A stretch of DNA of 64,000 nt, from the NCBI GenBank assembly GCA_958298945.1, contig OY282605.1, positions 9,819,811 through 9,883,810 of the forward strand, read 5' to 3'. The notes beneath the pieces are model-generated. The model was given only the letters and a program-made list of their open reading frames with translations. It ran no database searches and was not told where the DNA came from. The stretch comes from Atherix ibis. Lineage: Eukaryota; Arthropoda; Insecta; Diptera; Athericidae. This document shows positions 24,290 to 36,119 of this stretch, in pieces (within the stretch, counting starts at the first letter, position 1; each line of letters begins with the position of its first letter). Both the position numbers and the translations under genes were made by a program.

Positions 24290-25930
24290 TTTGGTTTTTG
24301 TTGAGAAAACTAATTTTGACTTACTACCTTGAAAATTTATTTAAAAAGTATTTTTTAAGACCAATACGTACTTACTGCTTCAAACGTTTACGAAAAAAAT
24401 CACTTTAAAGACCAATTTGGACTTATTACATCAACAATTGGTTGAAAAAATTCAATTTAAACTTACTGCCTCAAAAAAATTATTACAAATTCCATGTTCG
24501 ACTTTCTGTCGCAAAATGTAATAAAAAATTAGCTAAGAAAAATATTTCGATATTTCTCTAAAAGTTTCTGAAAAAATAAGTTCAGAAAATCAATTTGGGA
24601 CTTATTGCTCATATTTTAGCAAAAAAATTATATAAAAAAAAATTTGGACTTATTGCCTCAAAAGTTTTAGAACAAATTTTGACCTAATGCTTTAAAAAAG
24701 GATCATAATTTGTTTTCCAAAAAGAAAAACAGTTTGGATTAAGAATTTATCAAAAAACAGATAAAAAAAACCACTTTCGGCTTATTGCATCAAAAATTTA
24801 TTTAAAAAAAAAAATAGAAGAAAAATTTCATCACAAATTATTCAAATAATTTGTAATAAAATCCAATTTCGACTTACTGAAAATATATATTAAAATTTAG
24901 TTCAAAGAATCTCAATGTTTAGTTAAAATACCGATTTTGGTTTGCTGTGTTAAAAATTAGGACTTCCTCGAAAATGTAACAAGAAAATTGGGATAAAAAA
25001 ACCAATTTGAACTTTTATTCTGAAAAATTTATCAAATAATTTGGATATTAAACCCCATTTGGACTCACTGCCTAGAAAAATTATTCAAAATTTAGTTTAA
25101 AAAAAGGCAATCTGGGCTTACAGTCTTAAAAACTTATTTAAAATTTAGTTCAAAGAATCAATTTGGACTTATAATCTCAAAAATTTATCAAGAAATAGGA
25201 TAAAAACTAGTTTGGACTTATAGTATCAAAAATTTATCAGTAAATTTGTTATAAGAACAGATTTAGACTAAAAAATTATTTGAAATTTAGTTTAAAAAAT
25301 CAATTTGAACTTACTGGCTTAAACAGTTATTCAAAATTTGGTTCAAAATCCAATTTTGCGTTACCGCGGAAAAAATTTATTCAAAATATAGTTCAAGGAA
25401 TGGATTTGAACTTACTTCCACAAAAATTTATCAAAAAATAGGATAACAAAACTAATTTGGACATAAATTCTCAAAAAATAAATCGGTAATTTATCAGTAA
25501 ATTCGTTATAAAAGCAGATTTAGACTAAAAAATTATTAAAAATTTAGTAAAAAAATCACTTTGAACTTACTGCGTTTAATAGTTATTCAAAATTTGGTTC
25601 AAAATCCAATTTTGGCTTACAGCATCAAAAATTTACTCAAAATTTATTTTGGACTTACTTCCTCATCAACTTATTCGAGAATTAGTTCATAGAATCAATT
25701 AGTTTAGAAAACCAATTTCGAATTACTTCCCATAAAAAAAATTCAATAAATTGGGTGAAAAATACAATTTACACTTTCTGCCCAAAATCTTATTCGGAAA
25801 ATAGTTAAAAGAACATAATTTGAAATACTATCTCGAAAAATATATTAAAAATTAAATTAAAAAAACCAATTTGGACTTATTGCCTCATAATAATAAGTCT
25901 AGATTGTTTTTTTTTAATTTTGAACTTACT
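24290..25930 (+). repeat. short-period repeat region built on CAATTTGGACTTACTG
   Basis: Words of the form caatttggacttactgcctc, aaaaatttatcaaaaaat and attcaaaatttagttcaaag alternate about every 50-60 bases from 24290 to 25930, with strong divergence. The core CCAATTTGGACTTA is shared with the longer-period array at 18.3-21.5 kb, and the 20800-21060 segment is intermediate between the two. No coding potential. Confidence 0.6.
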
Positions 25931-27357
25931 GAGTCAATGTGAAATTTTACGATTTTGATTAGTCAATTAGTTTGTTAAATTTTTTAGAACCTACAAAATA
26001 TCAGTGAATATTTTTCACAAAATTAGTAAGTAAGGATTCAACAGGAATTTTTTCGAAAATTCAACCTTTTCTTTGGAGTGTGCTTTTTTATATTTAGTTA
26101 TTGATGATATGTGCAATTACTGATAACAAAAAAATATGTTCACCTTTATTTATTTAAAAAAAATCTATCCAGATAAGCTTAATCAAATATTCCTATTCTT
26201 GATTTGATGTTGTTTTTTATAGTGTATTTTTTTGAATTATACTCAATGCCAGAAGGAATGGTATTGCATCCAAAGTTGACAGCTGATAATCATTAGAAAC
26301 GACGCCTGACAAAATAGACAACGTACTACACACAATATGCAGTCCTGAGGCATAAAAACCAGCTAACATTATTGAAGCCACTCATCGAAGTAGCATGTAC
26401 ATCGTCAAGGATGTCAAAAGTTCAAAATTGAGATAAATCGATGTCAATAGATCAATATATGTGCGCTCCGTCTTTGAAAATTCCAGAATCTCTCCTGGTG
26501 GTAGTACGTATATACGTACGTACACTCACACAATTACAGGAAGCCTGTCAGATATTGAATCGTTTGCCGATTGATTATCAATCAATCAATTTTTAAGATC
26601 AACATATTCGATACGGACTTTTATTAGCAAGTGTATCTGTATTCATTTCTAAATAGTATTTATTTTTGTTTGTTGATAAATCAAATAATTTGTTTTCAAT
26701 ACGAGTACCTATCTAATGACTAATCACTATTTGAATTAATAAGTAAGTATTAAAAATGTTTTTCAGTATTTTATAACAGAGCAAATCTGACTGTAAGCAT
26801 TTTTTTGTTTGCTGCACAACATTGTTTAGAAACAAATCCGATTTGGAAAGATTCTTTATAAACAAATGTCCTCCCACTTGTTCGATTCTGGAATGCATTT
26901 AAACACTTCTGATATGGTTTTAGGGGGGAAATTCCAACTGTCCCATTTAGTGAGTCCAAATACAAATTGCAGTCTACACAAAAAATTATTAAGTATGTAT
27001 TAGTCTATTAAAAAAAAATTAATCAGCTTTTTTCGTGGTACTGCATTTTTTACATTCTACCAAATATTTATGACGTATCAGAGACATTAGTATTGAAAAC
27101 GACTAATTTATGATGCAATATTTAAACAAGTTTTTTTTAAATAATATTGCCATAATAAGTCTTATATAGAATTTATTTCCACGTATTTGCATTTTATACC
27201 ATTTGCGCAGATATGAAACTAGTTATTAGTAGACTTTTTAAAAATATCCAAATATTAATAATCGGAAATTTATGGAAGCATAGTTCCAAAAATGGCCAAA
27301 CTTGGAAGAAAATATTTAGATTAGCAAAAAATAAAACTAATCTAAAATGACATGATC
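25931..27357. other. unassigned DNA with a less simple block at 26240-26620
   Basis: 26240-26620 has varied sequence including tacgtatatacgtacgtaca and attgattatcaatcaatcaa. The rest is AT-rich. A 10-bp hairpin (tttagattag / ctaatctaaa) lies at 27315-27346. Confidence 0.3.
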
Positions 27358-27412
27358 TCTTTTGAAGAATTTAACAATTTATTTTTAGAAAATTGTTAAA
27401 TTCTTCAAAAGA
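27358..27412. repeat. hairpin, 23-bp perfect inverted repeat
   Basis: The arm 27358-27380 (starts tcttttgaagaa) is followed by a 9-base loop and its exact reverse complement at 27390-27412. Confidence 0.85.
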
Positions 27413-28133
27413 ATTAATTTGCATTTATTAATGATTTTTTTTTTTTTTAAATCTATTTTTTTAAAATTATGACTAAAATTATTTGGATGACAAATAGTTT
27501 TGCGAAATTGAAATTTTCGACACTATTTAGAAAAAAATGTTCTGTATTTAAGTATTTTTTTTTGTAAATTTTTGATATTATTTAAAAGTTTTAAATTTTT
27601 GGAAGTAGTCAGATGCCTATTACAGGGGAAATTTCCCCTTCTTTGCTTGTCTGACAGTGCAAGCATAAGATTGTGCAAACAAAATTCGCGCATTGCACGA
27701 GCAGTATAATAACTGCTTGTGCGAACAGTGCTCGCATTTTTTATTTGTAAATTCTCTAGTTGGACGCTGCTGTTTTTATTCTATTTTCTTTCTATTATGA
27801 ATGACGTTTTTGATTATTATTGAATTCTTTAATTTACTTTAGTGAAGATTTTATATTAATTTCAAATTATTTTTAGAAAAAACAATTTCCATTTTTTACA
27901 TCAATTATAACAAATTTTTACTACACCAGTTTTTTTGGCACTTTTTAAAAAAAAAAATTCATCAGGATAAATCAAAATAGCTTTTATTTATTGTATAATA
28001 TATAATAAATTCGTAAATAAAATAAAATTTATCATATATAAAATAAATACGCAGACATTAATTACTGTCAAAGTGTCAAAATATACGACGGCCAAATGAC
28101 GAGTCCCGCAACAAGTAACTTGAACGACGTCAT

Positions 28134-28160
28134 ATATATATATATATAATATTATATATG
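28134..28160. repeat. (TA)n microsatellite
   Basis: An alternating TA run, catatatatatatatatata, continues into aatattatatatg. Confidence 0.8.
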
Positions 28161-28220
28161 TTCCAGAACGCACAATTGAATTCTGTATAGTTTTGCACAA
28201 TTTATCCATGTTTTGCTACA

Positions 28221-28410
28221 AGCACAAATCTGCTTGTATTCGAGAAAAAATCGTTGAATTGCACGATCAGTGCGAACTTTTTGCAGGAAAAAATCGTGCA
28301 TTGAAGAGATTTAAAAAAAAAAAAATCTCCAATGTACGATTTTTTCCTGTAAAGTTTGCACTGATCGTGCAATTCAACGATTTTTGCTCGAGGACAAGCA
28401 GATTTGTGCT
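28221..28410. repeat. long foldback hairpin with ~90-base arms
   Basis: The left arm 28221-28313 begins agcacaaatctgcttgt and contains gttgaattgcacgatcagtg. The right arm 28323-28410 carries the same words as reverse complement (cactgatcgtgcaattcaac, acaagcagatttgtgct). The arms differ at about six positions plus two small indels, and the loop is a short A-run. Single-stranded RNA from either strand would fold into a long, nearly perfect stem. No transposon motif is visible inside it. It could be a palindromic mobile element, an inverted duplication, or a hairpin-RNA locus; the sequence does not decide. Confidence 0.85.
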
Positions 28411-31400
28411 GGAATTTCTTTTTATTTAGAAGAGATTTTTGGAAACGGACTGTTAAAATTTAGAGGACAAAGATGTGAAAGGTCAATCCTGTTCTTAAGA
28501 CATAGTTTAATATTGGTAATTGAGTAAATTAGTTTGGCGATGGATTGCCAATGTGGCTTCCTTTTTAGGGGCCTTCCTGTCGTCATTGATTATTGAGTGG
28601 AAACTGTCACTATTAATGCCAACATAAAAGTGTTGATAGACTTGCTGGGGACAATCTGGTACTCCTACTATTTAGAACGGTATGCGGAAGGCTATTCAGA
28701 ACCCGGTCTCCGAAACAACTACCAATAGCTTCAAAAATTACACATAAAAATAAGTTTAGTGCCATCATCGGGAATATCGACTGAAATGTCGATTGCCATG
28801 TTAATGGCCCAGTTCAGTATAGTTATGAAAGCGACTGCCAGTTTGTTGGACGAGATCAAATCATCTTATATGATCATCGGTGGCAGAGTTGGATTATTGG
28901 ACCAATTTGGACTTAGAAGTGAGGAAAAAATGAGAGGAATTGCCTCCCCGAGGGTCAGAGATCGTAATTCAAGGAAACGATGAGTTTTTTTAAGAATAGA
29001 AGCTACATATTATTGACTTAAGTATATTTTTCGGAGGTTATAATCAGAAAAACAAAGGTGTTTGTAGAGAAATTTAATTTGGGAAGCTTGTAAATAATGG
29101 AAAATTGGTCTATGGCTAGTTTTATTAACCAGGTAACAGTCCGCTGGACTCCATTGGCCAAGCTGACATTCTCATTTACAGAATGTTTATCTAAAAACTC
29201 TGGTAATTTTTGCAACAAAATCTTCTTGATAGTAAATTCTGCTAAAAAAAATCCTCAAAAATTCTTCTTGTTAAATAATAGAGGAAATATTTTATGAGAA
29301 CATTAACCCAAACAATAGTCTGTTACGGATTATTTTTAACACTTGATTAAAAAAAAGCTTTCTTAGACATACTCGTCGTAGTCTGACATTTCAAAAAGGA
29401 TATTCTAATTGGAAAGGGAATAAAAAGAACGCTCGTGTATATGCTATTCTCTTTATTTATTTATTATTATCCTACTTTAATTTTCTAGTTATTTGGTTAA
29501 CATAAGCCTGAACATTGAAAACTAAGTGCAAATGTGAATGAAAGGAACATGGTCGTCATTAGGCTGTCGTTTTCGATTTAAAATTCAGCACAATTTTCAA
29601 AATTAAGAGACACAATAAATCACAGCCTACAACTACCACCATCATGTCATCCTCTCTAATGAACGTGTTTTATCTTTGGAATAAAATAAAAATAATGATT
29701 CTACACAAAAAAAAAAAATACACCAATGTATGTGTATGGCTACCAAATAATATAAAGTAGAAAATAAGCCAAAAAAAAATTATAAAAATTTAACAGAAAA
29801 GCTTACAAAAAAGCTCACAAAAAACAGAAGTGGAAAAAATTTTTTTAGGAGGACGATGCGATGATTTTTTTTTATTTAAAAAAAATGCTGGGACAAATTC
29901 TCTACGATGGTGTATTTGCAACAAGGAAGATCTTTAAAGGAGATTTGGTGAGGTAAAAGGAGAAATGACAAAAAGGAAGAAGGCAGAGAGGAGTATAAGT
30001 CTTCTAATGATGCCGCCACTATTGGGTAAGTGTACTCGTACTGACAATATGCCATGATATCCACCACGATTTTGGAGGTCATTATCCTTCTTTGCCATTT
30101 AGAACAAGGCCTCGGAATAGTGGACGTTTCAGCATTTTTTCTTTTATATTTATTGTTGACGTTTCTTGCTGTTCGTGTAATTTTCAGTTTTGTGCATTTT
30201 TAATTTCTATCCTTTTTGGTAAGAAATGACAAAATCCTTTCAAGTTCGATATTTTTAAGGTTATTTTTTTTTTCTTTTTCATATTTTTAGAATGCAAAGA
30301 AATCTTTCAAAATCCTTTTTACATTATCTTTTAAAGTCGTTGGGATTTGAGGCTCTTAAGATATGCACTTATATTTTTGTTACGATGCAGTTTTTGTCTA
30401 CCATTTGTATCCAACAAATTGACAATGACGATAGTGCATAATCGTAACAATTTTACCATCTAAATTGAATTTTTTTTCTTACCTGAAATTCTTGTTGGAC
30501 TCATCCAAATTACGAAATTTTATTCGTGATTCTGGAAGATACGAAAATAATTTTTTCTGCTTCGCTTTTCGAAAGAGAACATCTTGTGAGTTGTTTGGTG
30601 CTAAGATTACTCGTACGAGCTCGTACGTTAACATTATATCTTTGTTAGCCAGTGAGTGACTCATTGAAAACCACCACTACTCCAGTCCGTATGAATCACT
30701 TTTATTTGTTAACATTTTTCCAGCGAACCTGCATTTGTTCGTCTGGAATCAAAGTACAAGAGAGCATCTGACTTAATATCATGGCTTTCTTCTTTTTTTA
30801 TCCGAATTTTTTCATATTACGAATATTATTTAGGAAGATGGCAAGCGCCATTTATTATTCGTTGTGTAGCTCCATTAGTCAGGTGTGTAAAGGTAAATAT
30901 TTTATTTTTCTTTCGTATAGTTTTACAGTTTCTGGTTGTTTTTTTTTCTTTCTTCACTTCGAAGTTGATATGTGTTTCACCATTATTCCGTAGTAGGCTT
31001 TGATGCCCAATGGATTTTGGTTACGAAAAATTATGATTCAAATTACGAATTGTTCGGTGTCGTTGAGTAAAAGTTTTCAGTTTTAAGCACGTGCTGGATT
31101 TAACTTTTCTAAGAAAGATGATCTTTTCTTTTGTGTATTCGAAGAAGTATTAAATTTTTTTTTAACTACTAAAGAGTTGAACTGCAAGTTTAAAAATTTA
31201 AGAAGGCAGCAAGGCAAGTATGACTAAATTGGAACTGACAAAATTTTACTGAAAATTTCTCCAAAATATTCTATTTTTCATTTTTGTCATTTAACAATTT
31301 ATTCTTAGTTGTAAAATTTTCCCTCCCATTTAATATTGAAAATTTCCATTAAATTTGATTTTTTTTAACTGAACAAAATATATCTGCAATGGAGATAAAA

Positions 31401-31735
31401 TGAATCACATGTAATTGATCCTCTTTAAGATCCCACACAGGATCGTATTACCGCGTGCTTTTTTCTACTGCTTGGTTTCTTTTTAAGGTAAGAACAAAGT
31501 TGATGGTTAATTTTATCTTTTAATATTGTTAAAATATTTTTGTAAAGCTGAATTATTAACTCATTAATATAATTTTAAATTTCCTTAAAAATATCTTTAG
31601 GACAAGCCAGTATGATAAATAATATATAAAATGAAGGACCGCTTCCTGAAATAAAAAGAATTTTTTTGTATATGCAAACATTTTCATAAATATATTAAAG
31701 CGCTACGGTATTTTTTAGGGCGTGATTCTTTAGGG
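28411..31735. other. unassigned DNA with several undecided short frames
   Basis: 28500-29000 is less AT-rich and contains a 74-codon plus-strand frame (28759-28983, with SIAMLMAQFSIVMKATASLL and YMIIGGRVG). It has varied composition but no domain I recognise, and it includes the satellite core ccaatttggactta near 28898. At 30465-30664 frames run on both strands. 29860-30120 and 30600-30770 are moderately complex. No gene is claimed. Confidence 0.3.
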
Positions 31736-31739
31736 CCAG

Positions 31740-32330
31740 TTTGGATTTAGAACTGAATATTCCATTATCCAGCAGTGCCATCTAGTGGTCGCTAGAGCAA
31801 AAGGAATACGTCCGACGGGTATTACTTGACATTTCGCACGCCTTTGACCGCGTATGACATCATGGATTGTTTTAAAAGCTGCAGCGAATCTTATTCTCTG
31901 ATTATTTCCACATCCTTAAATCCTATCACTCAGAGCGATATTTACCCCTAACTGAAAATATGGAGTATTCTATCACCGCTTCTGGCCAACAGAGTAGCAT
32001 CCTAGCACCAATTCTTTATAACATTTATACCCTTGTCATAATCATATCCTATCGACAATACAGCCACCTAGCATCAAAATCCTTCCACTTGCCAACTCCT
32101 TAGGGGCCTGATTCATGTAACTTTTACACCAAACCGAAAACGGGCTTCTGGTACAACCTTAAGCTAAAAATTAGCCTAGAAGCCTGACAAAAATATAAAA
32201 AGAAGATAAGACAAAACAAACAATTACTACAACTGCTTGATAAAAAGTCACAACTATACAAGACGGTACTGCAACCGATATGGACACACAGACTCAATTT
32301 TTGGGGTTCAAGTAAGCATTTTAAATCTCA
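31740..32330 (+). pseudogene. Jockey-clade reverse transcriptase remnant
   Basis: Non-LTR retrotransposons of the Jockey clade encode an endonuclease/reverse transcriptase. Here the plus strand from 31740 reads FGFRTEYSIIQQCHLVVARA, then after a stop and frame change LDISHAFDRV, which is the first RT catalytic motif. Further frames give SYHSERYLPLTENMEY, SGQQSSILAPILYNIYTLV (the GVPQGSVLGPLLYNIYT block) and, at about 32236-32316, LLDKKSQLYKTVLQPIWTHR then LNFWGSS, close to the end of the Jockey protein. The FADD box is not recognisable. Multiple frameshifts and stops, an internal deletion and loss of the 5' half make it a dead fragment. Orientation is opposite to the other Jockey pieces in the window. 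Confidence 0.75.
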
Positions 32331-32370
32331 TCGAAAATAAACTCGACAATCCCGAATCCTTCGAAAAATG

Positions 32371-32525
32371 AATTGCTCATCGCTCGTTATAAAAAAATCT
32401 ATTAGCTCGTAAATTGCTCATCGCTCGTTATAAAAAGTTCTATTAGTTTATAAATTTTGTATTCCTCGTTATAAAATTATTTATTAGTTCGCAAACTGTG
32501 CATCTCTCGTTATAAAAAAATCCAC
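32371..32525 (+). repeat. four tandem copies of a ~41-bp unit
   Basis: The unit attgctcatcgctcgttata followed by aaaaaatctattagctcgta starts near 32372, 32413, 32453 and 32493. It lies just after the Jockey remnant and could derive from its 3' untranslated region. Confidence 0.75.
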
Positions 32526-32879
32526 TCCTGTCTATTTAAACATTGTAGTGCTTTAGCAAAAAGAACTATCCACTCCCACCCATTCAATATACGCGCATTG
32601 ATATTTGAAATTAATAATCATGCCGTTTTTGAGGGAACATTGACTGGAGCTGAGAAATGGAAAATTCCGGGTGCTATCAATGTTGGTGATAGTAGAAGCG
32701 TTGCTACCAACAGTTAGGGTAACTAGTTTATAACTGGTTACTGATCGTTAGTAAATAGACTAACCTGTGCGAGATGGAGCTGGTTAGATGCAGGACTAGG
32801 TTGTTGCACAAGTGTGCGTGAAATAATGAGGGAGCGGTTTCCTAACGAGATTGAATTTTTGCCTGCTTCACGAAAAATT
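32526..32879. other. unassigned DNA between tandem repeats
   Basis: Moderately complex sequence with no recognisable motif. Confidence 0.3.
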
Positions 32880-33032
32880 GTTAAGAAGAAGATGATGAAG
32901 AAGATGAAGAAAATGAAGAAGACGAAGAAGATAAAGATAAAGAAGATGACGACGAAGAAGATGAAGATGAAGAAGATGAAGAAGATGAAGATGATGAAGA
33001 AGATGAAGATGAGGAACATAAAGAAGATGATG
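32880..33032 (+). repeat. GAA/GAT compound microsatellite
   Basis: An almost pure-purine run of gaagat, gaagaa and gatgac triplets. One frame is all Glu/Asp (about 50 acidic residues, then DDDVSMTLVKSL to a stop after DGY), but it is preceded directly by a TAA with no start codon. The other plus-strand frame gives Lys/Met. Open frames on both strands over this tract are by-products of the triplet repeat. Confidence 0.8.
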
Positions 33033-33281
33033 ACGTATCTATGACTCTGGTCAAGTCTCTTATTCGTGCTGGTCTAGGAGCTATGCAACTAATTTTGGAT
33101 GGTTATTAATGCGAGTGACTAGGACCAAAACGAGGATAATTATGCGACCTTGGGCTGATGGAATGAATGTTCCGGCCTGTTGGATCAGCAGTAGTTAAAT
33201 TTCCGTGATTAATAGTTAAGGAGAGTGTGACCAGACCTGCTTAGAAGCATATTCCGGAGTTTGAAGTATTCATAGTATATA

Positions 33282-33512
33282 GATGAAGATGAAGAAGATA
33301 AATAAGATGAAGATGATGAAGAGAACGAAGAAGAGGATAAAGAAAATGAAGAAGGTTAAGGAGAAGAAGAATATAAAGAAGATAAAAAAGACGAAAATGA
33401 AGAAGGTAAAGATGAAGAATATGGAGAAGATAAAGAAAATGAAGAAGATAAAGAAAATGAAGAAGATAAAGATATGAAGCAGTAGAAGATGTAGAAGATA
33501 AAAAAAAGAAAA
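33282..33512 (+). repeat. second GAA/GAT/AAA compound microsatellite
   Basis: The same triplet types as the tract 250 bases upstream, with more AAA and interrupted by TAA in the acidic frame. Runs of gataaagaaaatgaagaa recur. No coding interpretation survives. Confidence 0.8.
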
Positions 33513-35209
33513 TATGGTCTGTTTTGCGCATTGATTGGGCGTTCCTCAGTCCATTTGGTGCTAGGTGGCCCGTGGTATTATATGTAACGATAGATTTACC
33601 ACGTTAAATAACATTAAACTAATGTAAGATTTATTATATTCAAATTTTATGGCGTATTGAAGGAGTTGCTAAGTATTTTGGAGTAAAAAAGCTTGGACTA
33701 TTAGGATCTTGTATGGAAATATTTCTAACTTCAGTTTCAGAATCTACCAAAACGATGCTATTTCACGGTGTCTAGTTTAACCAATAGACGACGGGTAGAG
33801 GATCCCTAAGGGCACTCTGCCGTACAGCTTCCCGGAATATCGCCGACTGATCCAGTGCTTTAAAACCAGCAGATTATGTTCCAAAACATTTTATCGCTAG
33901 GAGATACTTCTAAAATGACTCTATCAGTTTTACTCATCCAAAAAGGGGAAAATAAATAATATTGAAAATGAACAATTTATGAATTTTTTAAAACCCTCAG
34001 GTTTCCCAATTTTTTTAAATTATTTTAATTTAATTTAAGTACTTGAAAGTGTAGAAAAAAATTTTTTTTGAAATAAATTTTCTTACATTTATTGTTATAA
34101 AAGGTGACATTTAGGATCCATTCCACTCGAATTGATTTTAAACGGAAATGTATACTCACACATGTTATGGCTAATTACAACATAATAATTATAAATATTG
34201 TTGGCCATCCGTCAAGATAAAAATAATTTATGATAAATGCAAAAATTCAAGTGTTTACCTTCGATATGAAAAGGAAGCCAAATTGCTGTCAATATCTTTG
34301 CTGTTTTTCACACTGTTACAAAAGTCCATCACTACCAATGCGGTTATTGATAATTTCAATTAATATTTACTACTTTAATCAATCATTCACTTATTAAATG
34401 CACTTGTACTCAACTCAAGACGGATTAATTCCGGTGAATATTGACTATCTATTTCGGTCATCGTGTATCGATCGATTACAGCAGTTAACTGTCAGTTAAC
34501 CAGCTAATCTGCTCAGTCGAGACATATTCATCTAGTCTGTCTGTTAGACCTTCAATCCTTCAACTTAAGGTGTTTTTCAGCCACAATTTAGTTGGAAATT
34601 TTCACTTAACTTTGCTTTATTTTCCATTTAATGTGGGCTGAAAATTTACTCAGTCAACCGAACAACCAACGGGCATACCATACACTTACCGCTAGTCACA
34701 CTCAACAATTCATCATACGCAAAAGAAACTGGACTTACGTCTTAAGTGCTTGTACTATTCCACTAATGAAAAGTAGACTACTGGGCGATGGAGAGAAAAA
34801 AAATTGATGAGCTTTTATTCGGACTACTTTTTTGAAGTAGTTTTTATTCTTGCGTCTTAGAGCAGAATAGAAATCGTTGTTCTTCAGAGTAAAACTTGTG
34901 TTCTTTCTGTATCTTCTCTGGCAATGATTCTAGGTTTTTCCTATTCGTTCTCTCCAAAGACCTCAAAAGTACAAATTACTGTGTTATTTCTATTTTATCT
35001 ATGATTCAACAGACCCCTCCCTGCCTCCCCTGCTTCTAACTTCTACGCCATTTTGTTAAGATTTTGTAAAAAAAAAAAATTTCCACCACTTCCAAGAAAT
35101 CTATTCCGGTCGATGTGGATATCTTTAACATTTTCTAAATGCAAACAAGATATTGAATTTTAGATTAGCTTTGATATGAAATTAAAAATTCATAATCGTA
35201 CGTACACTC
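33513..35209. other. unassigned DNA
   Basis: 33700-33870 is GC-richer (ctaagggcactctgccgtac, cggaatatcgccgactgatc) and may be an old element fragment. 34400-34760 is varied sequence with tcagtcgagac-type words that could belong to a regulatory or 5' untranslated region. No frame or motif is convincing. Confidence 0.25.
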
Positions 35210-35428
35210 TTAGACTTGGATAATAGCGGAAGCTATTGAAATTCCAAGTGCGTCCACAGTCTGCCAATGTTCGATTCTGTAAGCAGCACATGCGACTGTA
35301 CGCTTTTCATATTCGATGATGGGGAGCAGATCGAGGACGGAATAAGGCACTGACACTGGCACTGACACTGACAGCACTGGTGATGGTACCAGTGTTGGCC
35401 AGAGAATAATAGGCACTTGTAGCTTCAT
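35210..35428 (-). other. 72-codon minus-strand frame with a short repeat
   Basis: Composition is unlike the AT-rich flanks. The frame contains LSVSVPVSVP, which is the translation of a short GTCAGT/GCACTGACA repeat at about 35346-35375, and VACAAYRIEHWQTVDALGIS. I recognise no domain. A chance open frame in a GC-richer pocket is as likely as an exon. Confidence 0.2.
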
Positions 35429-35541
35429 CGGGCATTATCGGATATTATAAAAATAGCCAACATAATTGATAGTCGAATGGAAATCATTCCCAATAAAAAA
35501 AAACCATATTTCGGATATATTTAAATAATATCGTAAGAATA

Positions 35542-35738
35542 TTGTTTATTATGGAAGAAATGCTCACAATTCAATTTGAATTAATGGCTGGGCTAGACGC
35601 ACGCACCGAGAGCTTTTTATTTGTGGCCAGTGAAGGTAACAAAACAAATCCTAGCCTAACAATTCAACCGTACAATAAATTACCTGAAAGTGCGTTTAAT
35701 TGGAAAAGTGTATGTTATAAAAGTGGTTTCGTGCCTAT
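35542..35738 (+). CDS. candidate exon, unrecognised
   Basis: A plus-strand frame starting at ATTGTTT/ATGG near 35542-35551 has balanced composition (MEEMLTIQFELMAGLDARTE, SFLFVASEGNKTNPSLTI, KLPESAFNWKSVCYKSGF) rather than the Phe/Lys/Asn bias of chance frames here. A consensus splice donor, GTGAGTATTT, begins at 35739 exactly where the frame would otherwise soon end, so it could be a first or internal exon. I recognise no domain and see no partner exon within reach. It might also be a fragment of an unidentified mobile element. Kept only as a candidate. Confidence 0.25.
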
Positions 35739-35742
35739 GTGA

Positions 35743-36119
35743 GTATTTCTGTATTATTTGATGAGTACGTTAATATTATTATTGAGAGCGTACTTTGTTG
35801 GTTGTTCTGAGTCTGCTTTTTCTATCTACAAATGAGAATGCTCTCACAAAATGACTGATGAGACTGATTAAAAAGTTAAATTCCTTTGGTTGTAATTGCC
35901 ACTACCAAGATGACCTGCTTTCAAGAATTTTTTATTTATCTTAATTGTCACAGGGACAGCAGCCCGTTTTTCCGACAAAAATGACCGATCTGACACGAAG
36001 AACTGTTCTTATGAGCCTTTCAAGGACTTCATTATAAAAAAAAAGTATTAATTGACGGCCTAAACCTCACAAAAGTCCTAACTCGATCCGGATTTTCATC
36101 TTTTTTTTATATCAAGACC
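35743..36119. other. unassigned DNA
   Basis: Moderately AT-rich, no frame or repeat of note. Confidence 0.3.

Noticed and set aside
32738..33019. 93-codon minus-strand frame of Phe and Ile repeats, resembling a membrane protein
   Set aside because: Pure translation of the GAA/GAT microsatellite on the opposite strand.
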